From Marchantia polymorpha subsp. ruderalis (taxonomy: Eukaryota > Streptophyta > Marchantiopsida > Marchantiales > Marchantiaceae): DNA of 64,000 nucleotides. The notes under the pieces are model-generated. The model was given only the letters and a program-made list of their open reading frames with translations. It was not told the DNA's origin and did no database searches. Made by a program: the position numbers and the translations under genes. The DNA is taken from positions 4,610,501-4,674,500 of the forward strand of contig AP031356.1 of the NCBI GenBank assembly GCA_037833965.1, in the 5' to 3' direction. How positions within the stretch are numbered: the first letter of the stretch is position 1; every line of letters begins with the position of its first letter. This document shows, piece by piece, positions 13,061 through 24,060 of the stretch.

Positions 13061-14835
13061 ATAAAATTGAAGCAGTAAATTCAATCAAGTGATATTGAAT
13101 TGCATATTTCAACATAAAATCCAAATGTTCATTGAATAAAACAATGCCAAAGTAATAATGTTATTGAACATAATTGATGTTTTCATAAGAATCTTTTAAT
13201 AATTCATATTAATCTACATAAGCAACTTGTTTGTATAAGAATTTTCACTAGTTTTGTTTTAAAAAACTATCAAGTATATTCTTTTGCCAAAAGTTGTTAT
13301 TGATTACACGTAATCTTTAATATTAGTTTTTAAGTTGAAATTGATATTCATAATGACTAGCATATTATAACAACATTGACATAATTAAACATTGACATCA
13401 ATAAATATACATACTAGATACACATTTTTTTCTTATCATATTTATTTGTGTTACACAAAACTTTTGTTAACATTTTTATGAAGTAATTATCATTCAAATG
13501 AAAGTATTCATTAGTAAAATGATTAGCAATCAATTACAAGTTGAATTTTTCTTAAAACAGTTACATTTTTATATGTATTTTAATTTTCGATTAAAATTTT
13601 AAAATATGTTAAAAATTTAGTATATATTGTATAAATTATTTTTATATGTCTAATTTTTGTTCAATTTTCTTTAAAAAAATTGAACAAAAAAAGCATCCAA
13701 AATCAAGAAAATATTAAATAGACATATTATGATGACACTATAGGTTAAAAAAAAAACATGTTACCTACTTTTTTTCATATTTTACAAGATATATCAGTTT
13801 TTTCAAAGTTTAAATTTTTATAAATGATTTCTAAAATTATGATAAAATTCATAATTGAATTTTTAGTGGTATTTATACAAAAATTTGTTAATTAATTTAT
13901 AAATTTCAAAAATGTATATATATATATATGTTCAAAAATATATAAGAAAAAAATACATATTAATTATAAAATTTATGAAATTTATCTATATCAGCTAAAA
14001 CTTTTTCAATTTCTGAATGACATATACATCTCATCAATATAATGTGAAAATCAAATTGTATCATGTATATGTTTGTTTTGAAGAATACATCAAGTACAAT
14101 ATCCACATATGCCAAAATGTAGGCACATCTAAAAAACTGATAGTATCATACGCAAAAGTGCTAACACAAAAGTTCATGTATGTTACAAACACAAAAACTC
14201 AAAATGACTTCACTTATAACACCCTGAAGTGTTTGTAGAGAGCTTAGGCTTTTACTTTATAGTGACAACAATGTTAATAATGAATAAGGTTGAACATAAG
14301 TTGATTATTCACATAATTTTGGATATTATTTTAATTTTAAGACTCATAGTTTATTTCTTAAAATATTCTAGATATTTTTTGTTGGCAGTTATATTAGATT
14401 CATAAAATTTTAGCAGTGTAAAATTAAAAATCATAAAAGTATTCAATTTTGCATGTTGTTGTGATGTCATTTTTTTTAATGAAAAGAAAAAAAAAGATTT
14501 AAAAATTAGTTGATGGAGTCCGACCAAGCCATACTTATGTTTTTAAAAAACACAAGATTAAAATTATTTTAATTCTCAATCGTAAAAATATAACATGTAA
14601 ATTTATATGGTTTAAAAGCTAACTTAAATTTTGAATAACTTTAATTAGTCTAATTATGATTAGTTAGACAAAGAAAAGTATTTCTATATAAGAATTTAGT
14701 CAAAAGTTTTATTATACATAAATTGATACTTTGAGTAAAATTTTATTTTGTGAATGTAAGTTGTAACCTCAAGTCTCAAAATAAAATCAAGTAAAATTAA
14801 CTCAAATTACAATTAGTATTAGACAATTTTTGCTA

Positions 14836-14866
<31 letters not shown>

Positions 14867-14990
14867 GCGGAGCTAGACACAATACGCCTTGAAAACATTA
14901 CAATTTTTTGCACCAGAAATCTCTTTGATATAGTAAACGAGAGTGACAAATTACATATTTTCTTGTCGGATCATGTATGAGATTGGTTTT
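13061..14990. other. AT-rich desert
   Basis: No gene is recognised. (TA)n tracts lie at about 13,915-13,929 and 14,839-14,866. The 73-codon frame at 14,017-14,238 has no recognisable motif. Confidence 0.55.
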
Positions 14991-15265
14991 TGGTCTTTTT
15001 TGATTGGATTTTTTTCTTGGTACAACAGTGGAGGTATAATTGCAAAGTTGAACAATGTATTATAATGTTGAGGTTGATTCATGTTAATGAGTAAACTCAA
15101 GTTCTAGCTATATTTAGTTAATAGGTTCGTACGTCATGTGGTATATAAACTGAGTGTATTACAATACACTCAAAATATTATTACGCGTAAGTTTACGATG
15201 GACGCAGTTCTCTTTGAGAGTGAATTACGTTATACGTTAGTATCTTGTGTTGATGGCTTGATTGA
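14990..15265 (+). repeat. Possible solo LTR
   Basis: A TATATAAACT box at about 15,142 is followed by GATGGACGCAG (15,197) and TTACGTTATACG...TATCTTGTGTTGA, an order reminiscent of the GTGGACGTAGG...ACCACGTAAATC...TTGTGTC block near the end of many plant LTRs. No partner copy and no clear primer binding site is seen, so this is tentative. Confidence 0.35.
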
Positions 15266-15358
15266 GTATGTTAGTGTATTTTTTGATTTTACGTTAACAA
15301 ATTAGATGTTCATTATTGATAGACTCTAGAATTAAAATCTATTAACCATGAACAAACA

Positions 15359-15404
15359 CTTTTTCTACTTGATATGTTTGGACAAACATATCAAGTAGAA
15401 AAAG
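15359..15404. repeat. Perfect 22-base inverted repeat with a 2-base spacer
   Basis: The left arm CTTTTTCTACTTGATATGTTTG (positions 15,359-15,380) is exactly complementary to 15,383-15,404, separated only by GA. It lies in AT-rich DNA with no gene. Confidence 0.95.
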
Positions 15405-15514
15405 CAATGTGTGTGCACATAATTTTTTGTCTTGGTTATTATTCTTATGTGTTTATAATTGCTCTCAAGTGAAGATTACATATATGATTTTGAAAGTTAA
15501 TATAGGTAGCCATT

Positions 15515-15542
15515 GATATATATATATATATATATATATATA
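15515..15542. repeat. (TA)n microsatellite
   Basis: An uninterrupted TA run at the right edge of the AT-rich tract. Confidence 0.9.
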
Positions 15543-15599
15543 ATAAAGATTCAAAATCACATGTAAATTATAATTAGCATATTCAAGATTGTGGATACA

Positions 15600-18500
15600 A
15601 TTTTGGCTTCAAGGATAAAAGATCAATGGAGACATAACGGGTTACAATTACTTGTGCTGTTCGTATTCTAACACCGGATTTTGGAGACCAAGCTCTATAT
15701 CAAGCTGGACGATAGCCACTCTCATCAAGAGCAGTAGTCTATGAACATTTTTCATGAAGTTAGGTATATTCATCACATATTACAGCAAACATCACTCGAG
15801 ATGTTTGCATCATCTCCAGTGAGCAATAACGTTGGTGCTGTACACCACAATCAAAGTTACATGATTGTGGAAGCAATGCTTGTTCGGAAGGACAAGATGT
15901 TAAACCAAGCGGTGGATTTTGGCTTTTTTAATCTTTACCAGGAAGATGACAGGGCGTCTTAATTGATTGCATGTATGTCAGTCACAGATCATTGAGCCGC
16001 ATCTTCTACTTGAGCACAAATTTTGAATAAAGGCTTCCCGGGGTTGTCCTTGTAACAGGAAATTCCTTAAACCAGAGCAGTGGTAATTCAAGCCAGGATA
16101 TAATATTGATGTTATAGTAGTTGCAGAGACTCAAAGAGTCGTAAACTTGTAGTGCCCTGTGTGACTTGTCGGTGCCAAAGTCAGATAGCCCTGAGAAACT
16201 TACAGAGCATTTGTGAGAATTCGACACACATGTTTCACATGCACATGAGTTGTAACTTGTGCGAAATAGTCCCACATGCAGCGCCAGGGCTGAGCTCTTT
16301 CCTCTCCTCTCGCAATAGCCTCCGTCCAACCTCTTGTCGGTAGCGTGAGATATTCGACAGTTCGCCCATAGGGTGCATAGCAGAGACTTTATGTAGAATC
16401 AGCCTTGGTAACAGAACTTCTCAGATGATGTCATAACAGTCAATGTGATTGATCTCGTAGCTTTCGATCCGTGTAAAGAGCAGGTCAGGCGCTACCACAC
16501 CTCATGTCAGAGGGCTTCTAAACCTGACATTTACTACGAACCGAAGTTGGGCTTGCGATATAACTTTCAGGAGCTTTGGAGGCTCTCAATCCCTGAAGGT
16601 AGACAGAAGAGATTCAGAGCTTGCTGCTCCAATATCTGACAGAGGGCGGTACTCCCTCGTCTTTTATGTCAAAATTCTTGGCAGATTCTTAGCGAAAGAT
16701 TTAGCTCCGCACGGGATCAGAGTGACGCAGGTGGTGCAATGTGGTGGCTGCGTATAAATGCTGAATCAGATCCGCTAGGCTTTTCGAAGTTCTTTCGTTG
16801 CTTTACAGACAGCTCTATCGAATGTAGTGTGGGAGAAGATGCGTACTAAAGTATGTCCTGGTTGTGTCGGCATAACTAGTACATGAGAAGGTACAAGAGA
16901 TCTTCATTGCTTAAGATCAAAGATTGCAGTCGTGGTTAAAGGCAATCTTTGTTTTGTCCATCAGGCAAGCGTGCTGTAGATATTAATTGGGAATCGTTCG
17001 CATGATTTGGATGTCCTCTGATCATGCCTTACGTGTGAGTCCCAAATCAGTGCAAGTAACTGACCTATTCTGATGATCACACTTGTTCGATTGTACCCTT
17101 AGCTAGAAGGTGACGTTAGATGGCCGCAAAGTTGTAGCCAAATTAATTTATCAGCCAGAAACTGACTTAGCAACTCAGTCCACCGAGACGAGAGCTGCCA
17201 TGGAATGGTCTACGTTTGGCCTGTCAGTTCAGACCTTGGTTGTTTACTTGTAAGTTTCGAACTTCGCGTGTATCTTTTGTAAGGAACAACGTCAGTGTGA
17301 AGGTACTGATATCTTACTACAGAGTCACTCATCTGCCTGGCTGGAATTGTATATTCCATTCGAATTCGTGAAAATGAAACGACATAAAAAGTATGACATA
17401 ATTCTGAGTAGCTTCTGCAGGCAGATATCCTCTTGTTTCTTAGATAAAAATGCGAGAAATTAGCAGTTGGGGGTGATTTGACTTCACAAATGTTTATTTT
17501 ATCTTGTCTGCTGGGAGCTCAACATGTGCGCGTACTTATCATCGAAGAACTGATTACCTTCACTTCCAGCAATCTCATTGGAAAGTGAATCCCACAAGAT
17601 CAGGAAACTCTGATTTCTCAGAATGTGAAGTGAAGGAAGTGCGGTGTTCAAGGTTGAGTTGGCTCGGGGCGACTTTCAATGCACCTGAAGATGAGACTAT
17701 GTCCAAGAGCGCTTCAGCTACAGTTTTCACACACAGCTTTTTAGAATGTGAAATGAGAAGAAGTCAGCCCGACAACTAGTCTCCCCTTTCCCGGCTAGTT
17801 CAATCCAGAGCACCTTCTGAAGCGTGAGTGGTGAATTAATTTGATTGCTGTGATTCAAATGACGACTGTTGATTCGCCCAACTGGGCGAACGAGAATATC
17901 TTCAATGACCAGCATGATAATTCCTTTTCAGATTTATAGAGGAATGACCAGAGATGCATAGTACACGAGATCCGTTGAGAAAATATGTAGTCGCTTGGTC
18001 CCTAGGGCCAAAGTCTACACACTAAATATTCAAATCAGAAGTCAGAGTAGGATCGACATCATTGTTCCATGTGCTTTTTAGAATGCAATGAAGAAGTTTA
18101 ACACCTCCAGGACCACCTCCAAAACGGTCCTGTCAGTAGTTCATTACTAATATTTTTCTGTGTGAACATAATTGCATTCATATGCAATTACTCCTGGTTG
18201 CGTCATATGTGAGATTGAAAACCAATCACAATAATGTACCGCAGAGCACTCACGAATGCTAGAACTACCGTACGTATTTATGGGATGCGTTCTAGGGTGT
18301 GTGTGTGTGTGATGCATGGATCATCACATCATTAAACACTCGAGATATATAATACAATACACTAGAAACAGCCTGGGGCGCTTGAAGTCCTGAATAATTC
18401 TAAACACGCTCAGACAATCGTGCAGAAAAGTCCTTCATGAGTTCACCTAAACAGCACCAGGTTGCAATTTCAAGTGCTAGTTTGCGCTTGGGGCGGTGAC

Positions 18501-18600
18501 ACGGTTAGTAAGGTGAAACCGAGACGTGTCAATTGCTGGTTGAAAACTATTGCTGGTTTTAGCCCTTGTTCCTAGTTTGCGCTGGTTTTTTAACATTTAA
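15600..18600. other. Mixed-composition intergenic DNA, no gene recognised
   Basis: Composition becomes balanced here. Open frames of 60-107 codons (for example 15,741-15,962, 16,006-16,329 minus, 17,504-17,779) show no domain motifs and no consistent coding strand. Three copies of a ~25-base motif with TTAGAATGYGAA or a close variant lie at about 17,611-17,640, 17,737-17,763 and 18,074-18,099. A short (GT)n run lies at about 18,297-18,311. Confidence 0.45.
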
Positions 18601-19903
18601 TTTGATAATCATCTAATAGAGTTGAATTTGAATTCTTCAGTTTGATATTCGAAATTCGACTATCTCAGAGGTGGAAAAACCCGATTTTTAATCGAATAAT
18701 TTTGGGCTAGTGATATTATCTAAGAACGCTAGATAGTTATTCTTTGTCTCCAATGTATCTCACCTCCATGACACATCTACTTAGATCATATTATCTTATT
18801 TGCTTTCTCTACGTACTTAGAATCCTTAAAGGATTCAATTACGGATTTTGTCATGTAGATGTTCAAATCAACACATATTTAGTCATAGATGAACTTGAAA
18901 AAAATTTCAAAACCCGACTTCATGCCAATAAATAATTACGGGGTTTTTAGAAAAACCTTTTTTAAATCCGATTGCAAAAACGTGATGGTGCCACCCAAAA
19001 ATATCTTCTAGATGACAACACTATAATATATTACAAAATATTTTTATATTTTAAATTTTTTGATAATTGAAATATAATCAATTATTTATTTCTTTTAGAG
19101 ATCATAATTTGAGTATGAAATAAAGAAAGAAAGAAAGAATTATTTTATAATTTGATAAATTTTACATTTTATATTCTTTATGAATATAAATCAAATCATG
19201 GTCATATTATATTAAGTTTGTAGAAAGAAAAACAATAATTTTATGATGTAATTTTTTCAGTTTTCTAGATGAAGTATTTTTCTACTGATTGAGATAAAAT
19301 TATTTTTTTTCAATTAAATGATATTAATTGTAATATAATTTTTGAAAAAATAAAAACTTTGTTACGTACGGTTGTACTCAAAAGACTACCTTGGAGAGTA
19401 CCCGAATGCAATATGATGACCTTGCCCTTTTTTACATCGATGTAACCTGCTATGAGGGGGCTCCGTAAAACAATTTTCAAGTAATTAGCTTCTTGGTAAA
19501 TATTATTTATTTAATATGATGCAAAATGCATGACTTATGAAAATTGAACATTTTAAAAAGAAACTAGTTCAAAAACTCACAGGCAATTACTGTTATATTC
19601 TTTTCAAAAATTTGATGCCTCATTTGAATTAACCTGCATGAATGAAAATTTAGAGTAGTAGATGAAACAAGATCATAAACATGAAAAAAGTCAAAATTCA
19701 AAATAAAAAGGTGAGAGAGTATATTATTACATTTTGAATTTTTATAATATTTTTAACAGAAGCAATAATAAAGATAAATTTTAACCTACGTTTTGATGAA
19801 CTTTAGTTAATGTGATAATGGTTTGTTAGTCCAATAATCCCCCTATTGTATTGTATAAGAGAGATGATATTATATACTCATATATTAGTACTAAAACAAA
19901 GAG
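18601..19903. other. AT-rich DNA without recognised genes
   Basis: Mostly A+T-rich. A short balanced island at about 19,360-19,470 shows no motif. A small hairpin (GGTTTTTAGAAAAACC) lies near 18,940. Confidence 0.5.
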
Positions 19904-19993
19904 ATAATTGCTTGATGGGACTCTTGGGAAACTCAAATTACTTGATCGGATTCATTAGGTTTCAATTTACCCAATCGGATCCCACTCAACGGC
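19904..19993 (+). repeat. Left terminal inverted repeat of the kinase-carrying element
   Basis: Pairs with 20,383-20,471. Roughly a dozen differences are spread over 90 bases, suggesting a moderately old insertion. Confidence 0.8.
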
Positions 19994-20028
19994 CATGCAG
20001 GTATAGTAGAGAGGTAACGGATGTCAAT

Positions 20029-20316
20029 CTACATCCACTGCCTCTGAAGATCAGTGTCTATGTTCCAAGATGAATGAGTGTAAATCTCAGAAAATGGATA
20101 AGAGTCATATGTAGGTGTGAAAGACTCTGGAGGAAATCCAGGCTTCAACTTCCCAGAGTATGGGACAATTGGGTGAGTAGAGTGTTCCCGATGCTTCCTG
20201 ATTTTTTCTTCCATTTGCAAGGACTTCGTGAGAACATTCATAACCTCCTCCATGTCTAGCCTCTCTGTGCTGTTGGGCACAATAAACGACTGCGCCCATC
20301 TTGTCACCAGGAGCAC
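20029..20316 (-). pseudogene. Captured C-terminal fragment of a protein kinase gene
   Basis: On the minus strand an open frame of about 95 codons reads LVTRWAQSFIVPNSTERL, then DMEEVMNVLTKSLQMEEK, and ends at a TAG at 20,029-20,031. This matches kinase subdomain XI (W-A-x-x-x ... P-x-x-x-x-R-x-D-M-x-E-V-x-x-x-L), which closes plant TKL/receptor-like kinase domains, followed by a ~60-residue C-terminal tail rich in Pro, Ser and Tyr. The invariant arginine is kept; the usual RP is RL. There is no ATG at the 5' end of the frame, and the rest of the kinase domain (ATP loop, catalytic loop, DFG) is absent. It is therefore a terminal-exon fragment between the terminal inverted repeats. Whether it is transcribed is unknown. 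Confidence 0.55.
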
Positions 20317-20382
20317 TCCTTTTCGCCCAACGACGGATCCACGATGGTGTAACTTGTAATATTAAAACATCGCTGACGGTGT

Positions 20383-20471
20383 GCCGTTGAGTGGATGCCC
20401 ATCGGGTAAAATGAAACCTATTGGATACCATCAAGTAATTTCACTTTCCCAAGGGTCCCATCAAGCAATTA
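20383..20471 (-). repeat. Right terminal inverted repeat of the kinase-carrying element
   Basis: The inverted complement of 19,904-19,993, ending GTCCCATCAAGCAATTA. It shares GGTAAAATGAAAC and the CCCATCAAG blocks with 60,489-60,560. Confidence 0.8.
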
Positions 20472-21450
20472 TTTCCTAAATCAAACAATGTCAAAGATAT
20501 GATTGAAAGTTTTCAATCCACCTTTAGATCGACCAACACAAGAGAGTGAGGAGATTGAAAACCCTCGATACATGACACAACATCAAAATCAATTAGAGTG
20601 ATTAACAAGAAAGTCATCAACATAGTATATTCATGCTTCTTAACAATTTAGCAAATAGATTGGAGTGGCTAGTTATTCCTCAATTTAGTTTAATTATCCT
20701 TCACCCTACTATAGTTTATGGAAGAGAGGTCTCTGATTGATTAGAGTGAAACAAAATAGCTTGAATGCTTATGTCTAATCTGGTGACCTCCAAATTTATT
20801 ACATTGCGTCACTTCTTTTGCATTTGGCTTCAATTCCATGTCGGAAGAGCATGAACGAGGCTAAGTCTTTCAATTCCCTCTTTTCCTTTGGACTCTTATC
20901 AAAAAATTTCATCGACAAAGGAACTAGTATATTTTAAATGTAATGCTCAAATCTCCACGGCAAATCTTCGCTTTAGAATCAAAGAAGTTAGGGTGACACC
21001 AAAACCAAGGACTTCTTTCATCTTGATCATGTTTTCACAATTGGTTCTCATGTTCTACCTCACGCGAGGACTTCAATGACGATATTCTTTTGACACGCTG
21101 GGGAACGGATATGCCGTTTTTCATTCAGCGGCCTCTTTGATAGTCTATCCGATGTTGTTCTTTTTGTGTACAAGTTTGCCGTATTGGGTTCAATCCACTA
21201 CGAGGGAGCTTTGTAAATTGTACAATCATAGCTTCGTCAAAGTTTCTGGTCCAAGTCTGTCTTCTTGGGATGAGATGAGGGTTTTTGACCTTACACCATC
21301 CATCCCTTCTCTTCTCTACTGTCCATGTACGCATATTTCTAATGTAGGTCTGAGCATGACCACCATTTCATGCGGTAGACAAGAACATGGACGTAGCACC
21401 ACACAGTTCCTAAGCGCCCACTAGTTAATGCTAATATGCTCTTTACGAAA
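20472..21450. other. Mixed-composition DNA, no gene recognised
   Basis: Open frames at 21,125-21,334 (minus) and 21,137-21,424 (plus) overlap on opposite strands, and neither has a recognisable motif. Confidence 0.4.
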
Positions 21451-24060
21451 TGCATGAGGTAAATGAATAAGGTGTGAGGTCTAGGGTATAGTATGAGCAG
21501 AGATAATTAACCTAGCATGAGGTATAACTAGCTGCTCTCATAGATTGATTCAACTTAGTTTGGAGATGACATCTAGTGAGTAGACATGATCTCCAATCAT
21601 ATCATAGTAAACTCTACTATGATTACAATATGACTTTCATCATGTTAGATTATAAAACTGTGTTATACGGTGAGGCTCAATCTTTGTTGGTATAATGGAG
21701 TAACATGCAACAATGCAAAGAGAGATGCAATCATTCATTGACAATCAGAATTAATAAAACTTCAAAGAATCAACATGTAATATACAGTAAGTACAGTTAA
21801 CAATTAAACTACAATTTCTTTGATGGAATTAAATAATCGTATAAAATACAGTTGCGATTAAAAATTTTACAAAGGAAATTTTTCAATGAAAATCAAATAC
21901 TGTTCATACTTTTAAATTGCTATATATCATAATATTTATTTTTTGTGTGTATGTATTTTGTGTTCATGATATTATTTGATTTGATTTTAAATCAAATGGA
22001 TGTTATATATATTATGATAATTTAGACCATGTTATCGTTATGCGACAGCTTATGAATTCTATGAAAAATAATAAAGAGTTTATGATTATACATTGCATTT
22101 TTTGGTATGGTTTCAAACAAGATTAGAGACATTGCAACAAATCCTTCTACGCTTTTATGACATTGCAAAAATTCAAACGAATTGTGTTTGATCCTTGTGT
22201 AAACATGAAAAAGATGATCAATGATTTCTTGGTTGCATTATTCTTGTGCTTTATGTGAAAAACATGTATTTGTTGCTAAAAAAAGTTTTAATGTTAAAGT
22301 TCTCTTCAGTTTTGAGCTTGATTTAGAAAATCAACCTCAAAAATATATGTAATGAAAAATTATATTATTATATATATATATTTATATTTATTGATGTAAT
22401 GAAAAATATTTTGAGATGATCATCAATTCTTAAAGGTTTTGGTTTACTTTTACTACCTTCATCATAGTTTGTTAATTCAGCTAGCTTGCCACTATATACT
22501 ATATCTCGTCGTAACTTTCAATAACACATATTTTATTGTTTTGGAAAAAATCCACAGTGGATGTAGCCCCATTTAGATAAATCACATATTTATTCAGCCG
22601 GCTGATTTGTTTGTGTTTGCATCATGGATAAATTTTCTGTGCTTGCTTTGTGAAAGCACTTGCATAAACATCAAAATGTGTCTTGTGCATAACATGTTGT
22701 TATTGAAGAAATGGTGAGAAATGATTAATAATTTTTGTCAGAAACAAAAAAATTTATGGTATTTAATCTAAAATTATAAATATTCTAAAGATATTTTTGC
22801 TCTGTATCTCAAGGATGATGACAACTATGTCAAATTAAAATCATTGCAAATACTTTATAAGATGCATATCTTATAATGTTGAAAAAATTGGATATGAGAT
22901 ACATCTGAAAGGAAATTTTATTGCTTAAATGAATGAAATATTATTCTGTTTGTTTTTTAGATAAGATACATAATGATTTACTTTATTGAATTAATATTTA
23001 TAATAAATATATTCGTGTCCAATTAAGGCTATTGGGTATTTGATTTTTAATATAGAATGATTGTACAAAATTTTAAAATCAAAATCCAAAAATTGCAAAG
23101 TTCATAAAACTTTGCTGTAGTTTATTGAAATTATTTTTTTCTGAATACATACACAAATAGTTAAAAACTCAAAATTCATCAAAAGTCATTAAAAAATTTG
23201 ATAAAATAATTGGTTCTATTTTTTACAAAATCGTGATAAAAAATTGTTAAAAAAGATGAAACTTTTTAGAAATAATTTCTTATTTTGCAAATATGTTGAT
23301 ATGTGGAAATCTGACTTACCATGTAAATGAAAAAATGGACAAATCACAACCTTTTTAATGCAGATAAAAATTTCTGTTAAAATTTATAAATCTGTACATA
23401 TATATTCTTATTTGATGTAATCAATAGAATAAAAACTAAAAAATAATTCTTTATTTCATATTTTCTCTAAGCTTGAAAAATATGATTGAATAATACATTA
23501 CGATAAAATAAGAACACTTACAGAAGATAAAAGATGTGTGATTCTTTTTTGAAATTGACGATTTCGCATAAGTCTTTTCATTTAATGTGGTAAAAACGGT
23601 TTTACATTTTAAATGATGCATAATATTTTGATATTCTCTAATGCTTAAGAATATCTGCAGCAAGTTTGAATTAAAATGATTCTAGTATATTTTTAATGCA
23701 TCAATAAAACATATTGAAAAGAATGAAAAAAATTTGACAGAAATCTTACGAAGATAATTATTGCAGGAAGTTGAAATTTAAATTAGTGTTCCAGCTTGAT
23801 TATACACTTCAATTCTCTACTTGTAAGAATATCACATTGTTATATTTAATATGAGATGTTGAAACATGCTGATCAAACTATTTTAAGACAATATTCAGTG
23901 TTAAAGCTGATGCAAAGTTTAAGTTGCAGTAATAATCAAATTCTGTTATGGATAGGATTTGAGATTTTGGTGGAAAGAAAGAATTAAATATCTACCTATA
24001 ACTCTCTGGTTCCAGATCATTTGAAACAAATATCAATTTCAAATAGCAACATTATAAGCA
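21451..24060. other. AT-rich desert
   Basis: No coding pattern is visible. A short (TA)n run lies at about 22,368-22,382. The 70-codon minus frame at 23,451-23,663 is low-complexity and not credible as a gene. Confidence 0.55.

Larger units (their letters stand above)
19904..20471. mobile_element. Non-autonomous TIR DNA transposon carrying a host kinase fragment (Pack-type)
   Basis: The first ~90 bases (19,904-19,993, starting TAATTGCTTGATGGGAC) are the inverted complement of the last ~89 bases (20,383-20,471), about 87% identical by eye. The ~390-base interior is filled by the tail of a protein kinase reading frame on the minus strand. No transposase is present, so it depended on another element. 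The superfamily is uncertain: long TIRs plus captured host sequence point to a Mutator-like Pack-MULE, but I cannot find a convincing 8-10-base target duplication in the flanks. A related TIR copy lies at 60,489-60,560. Confidence 0.7.
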
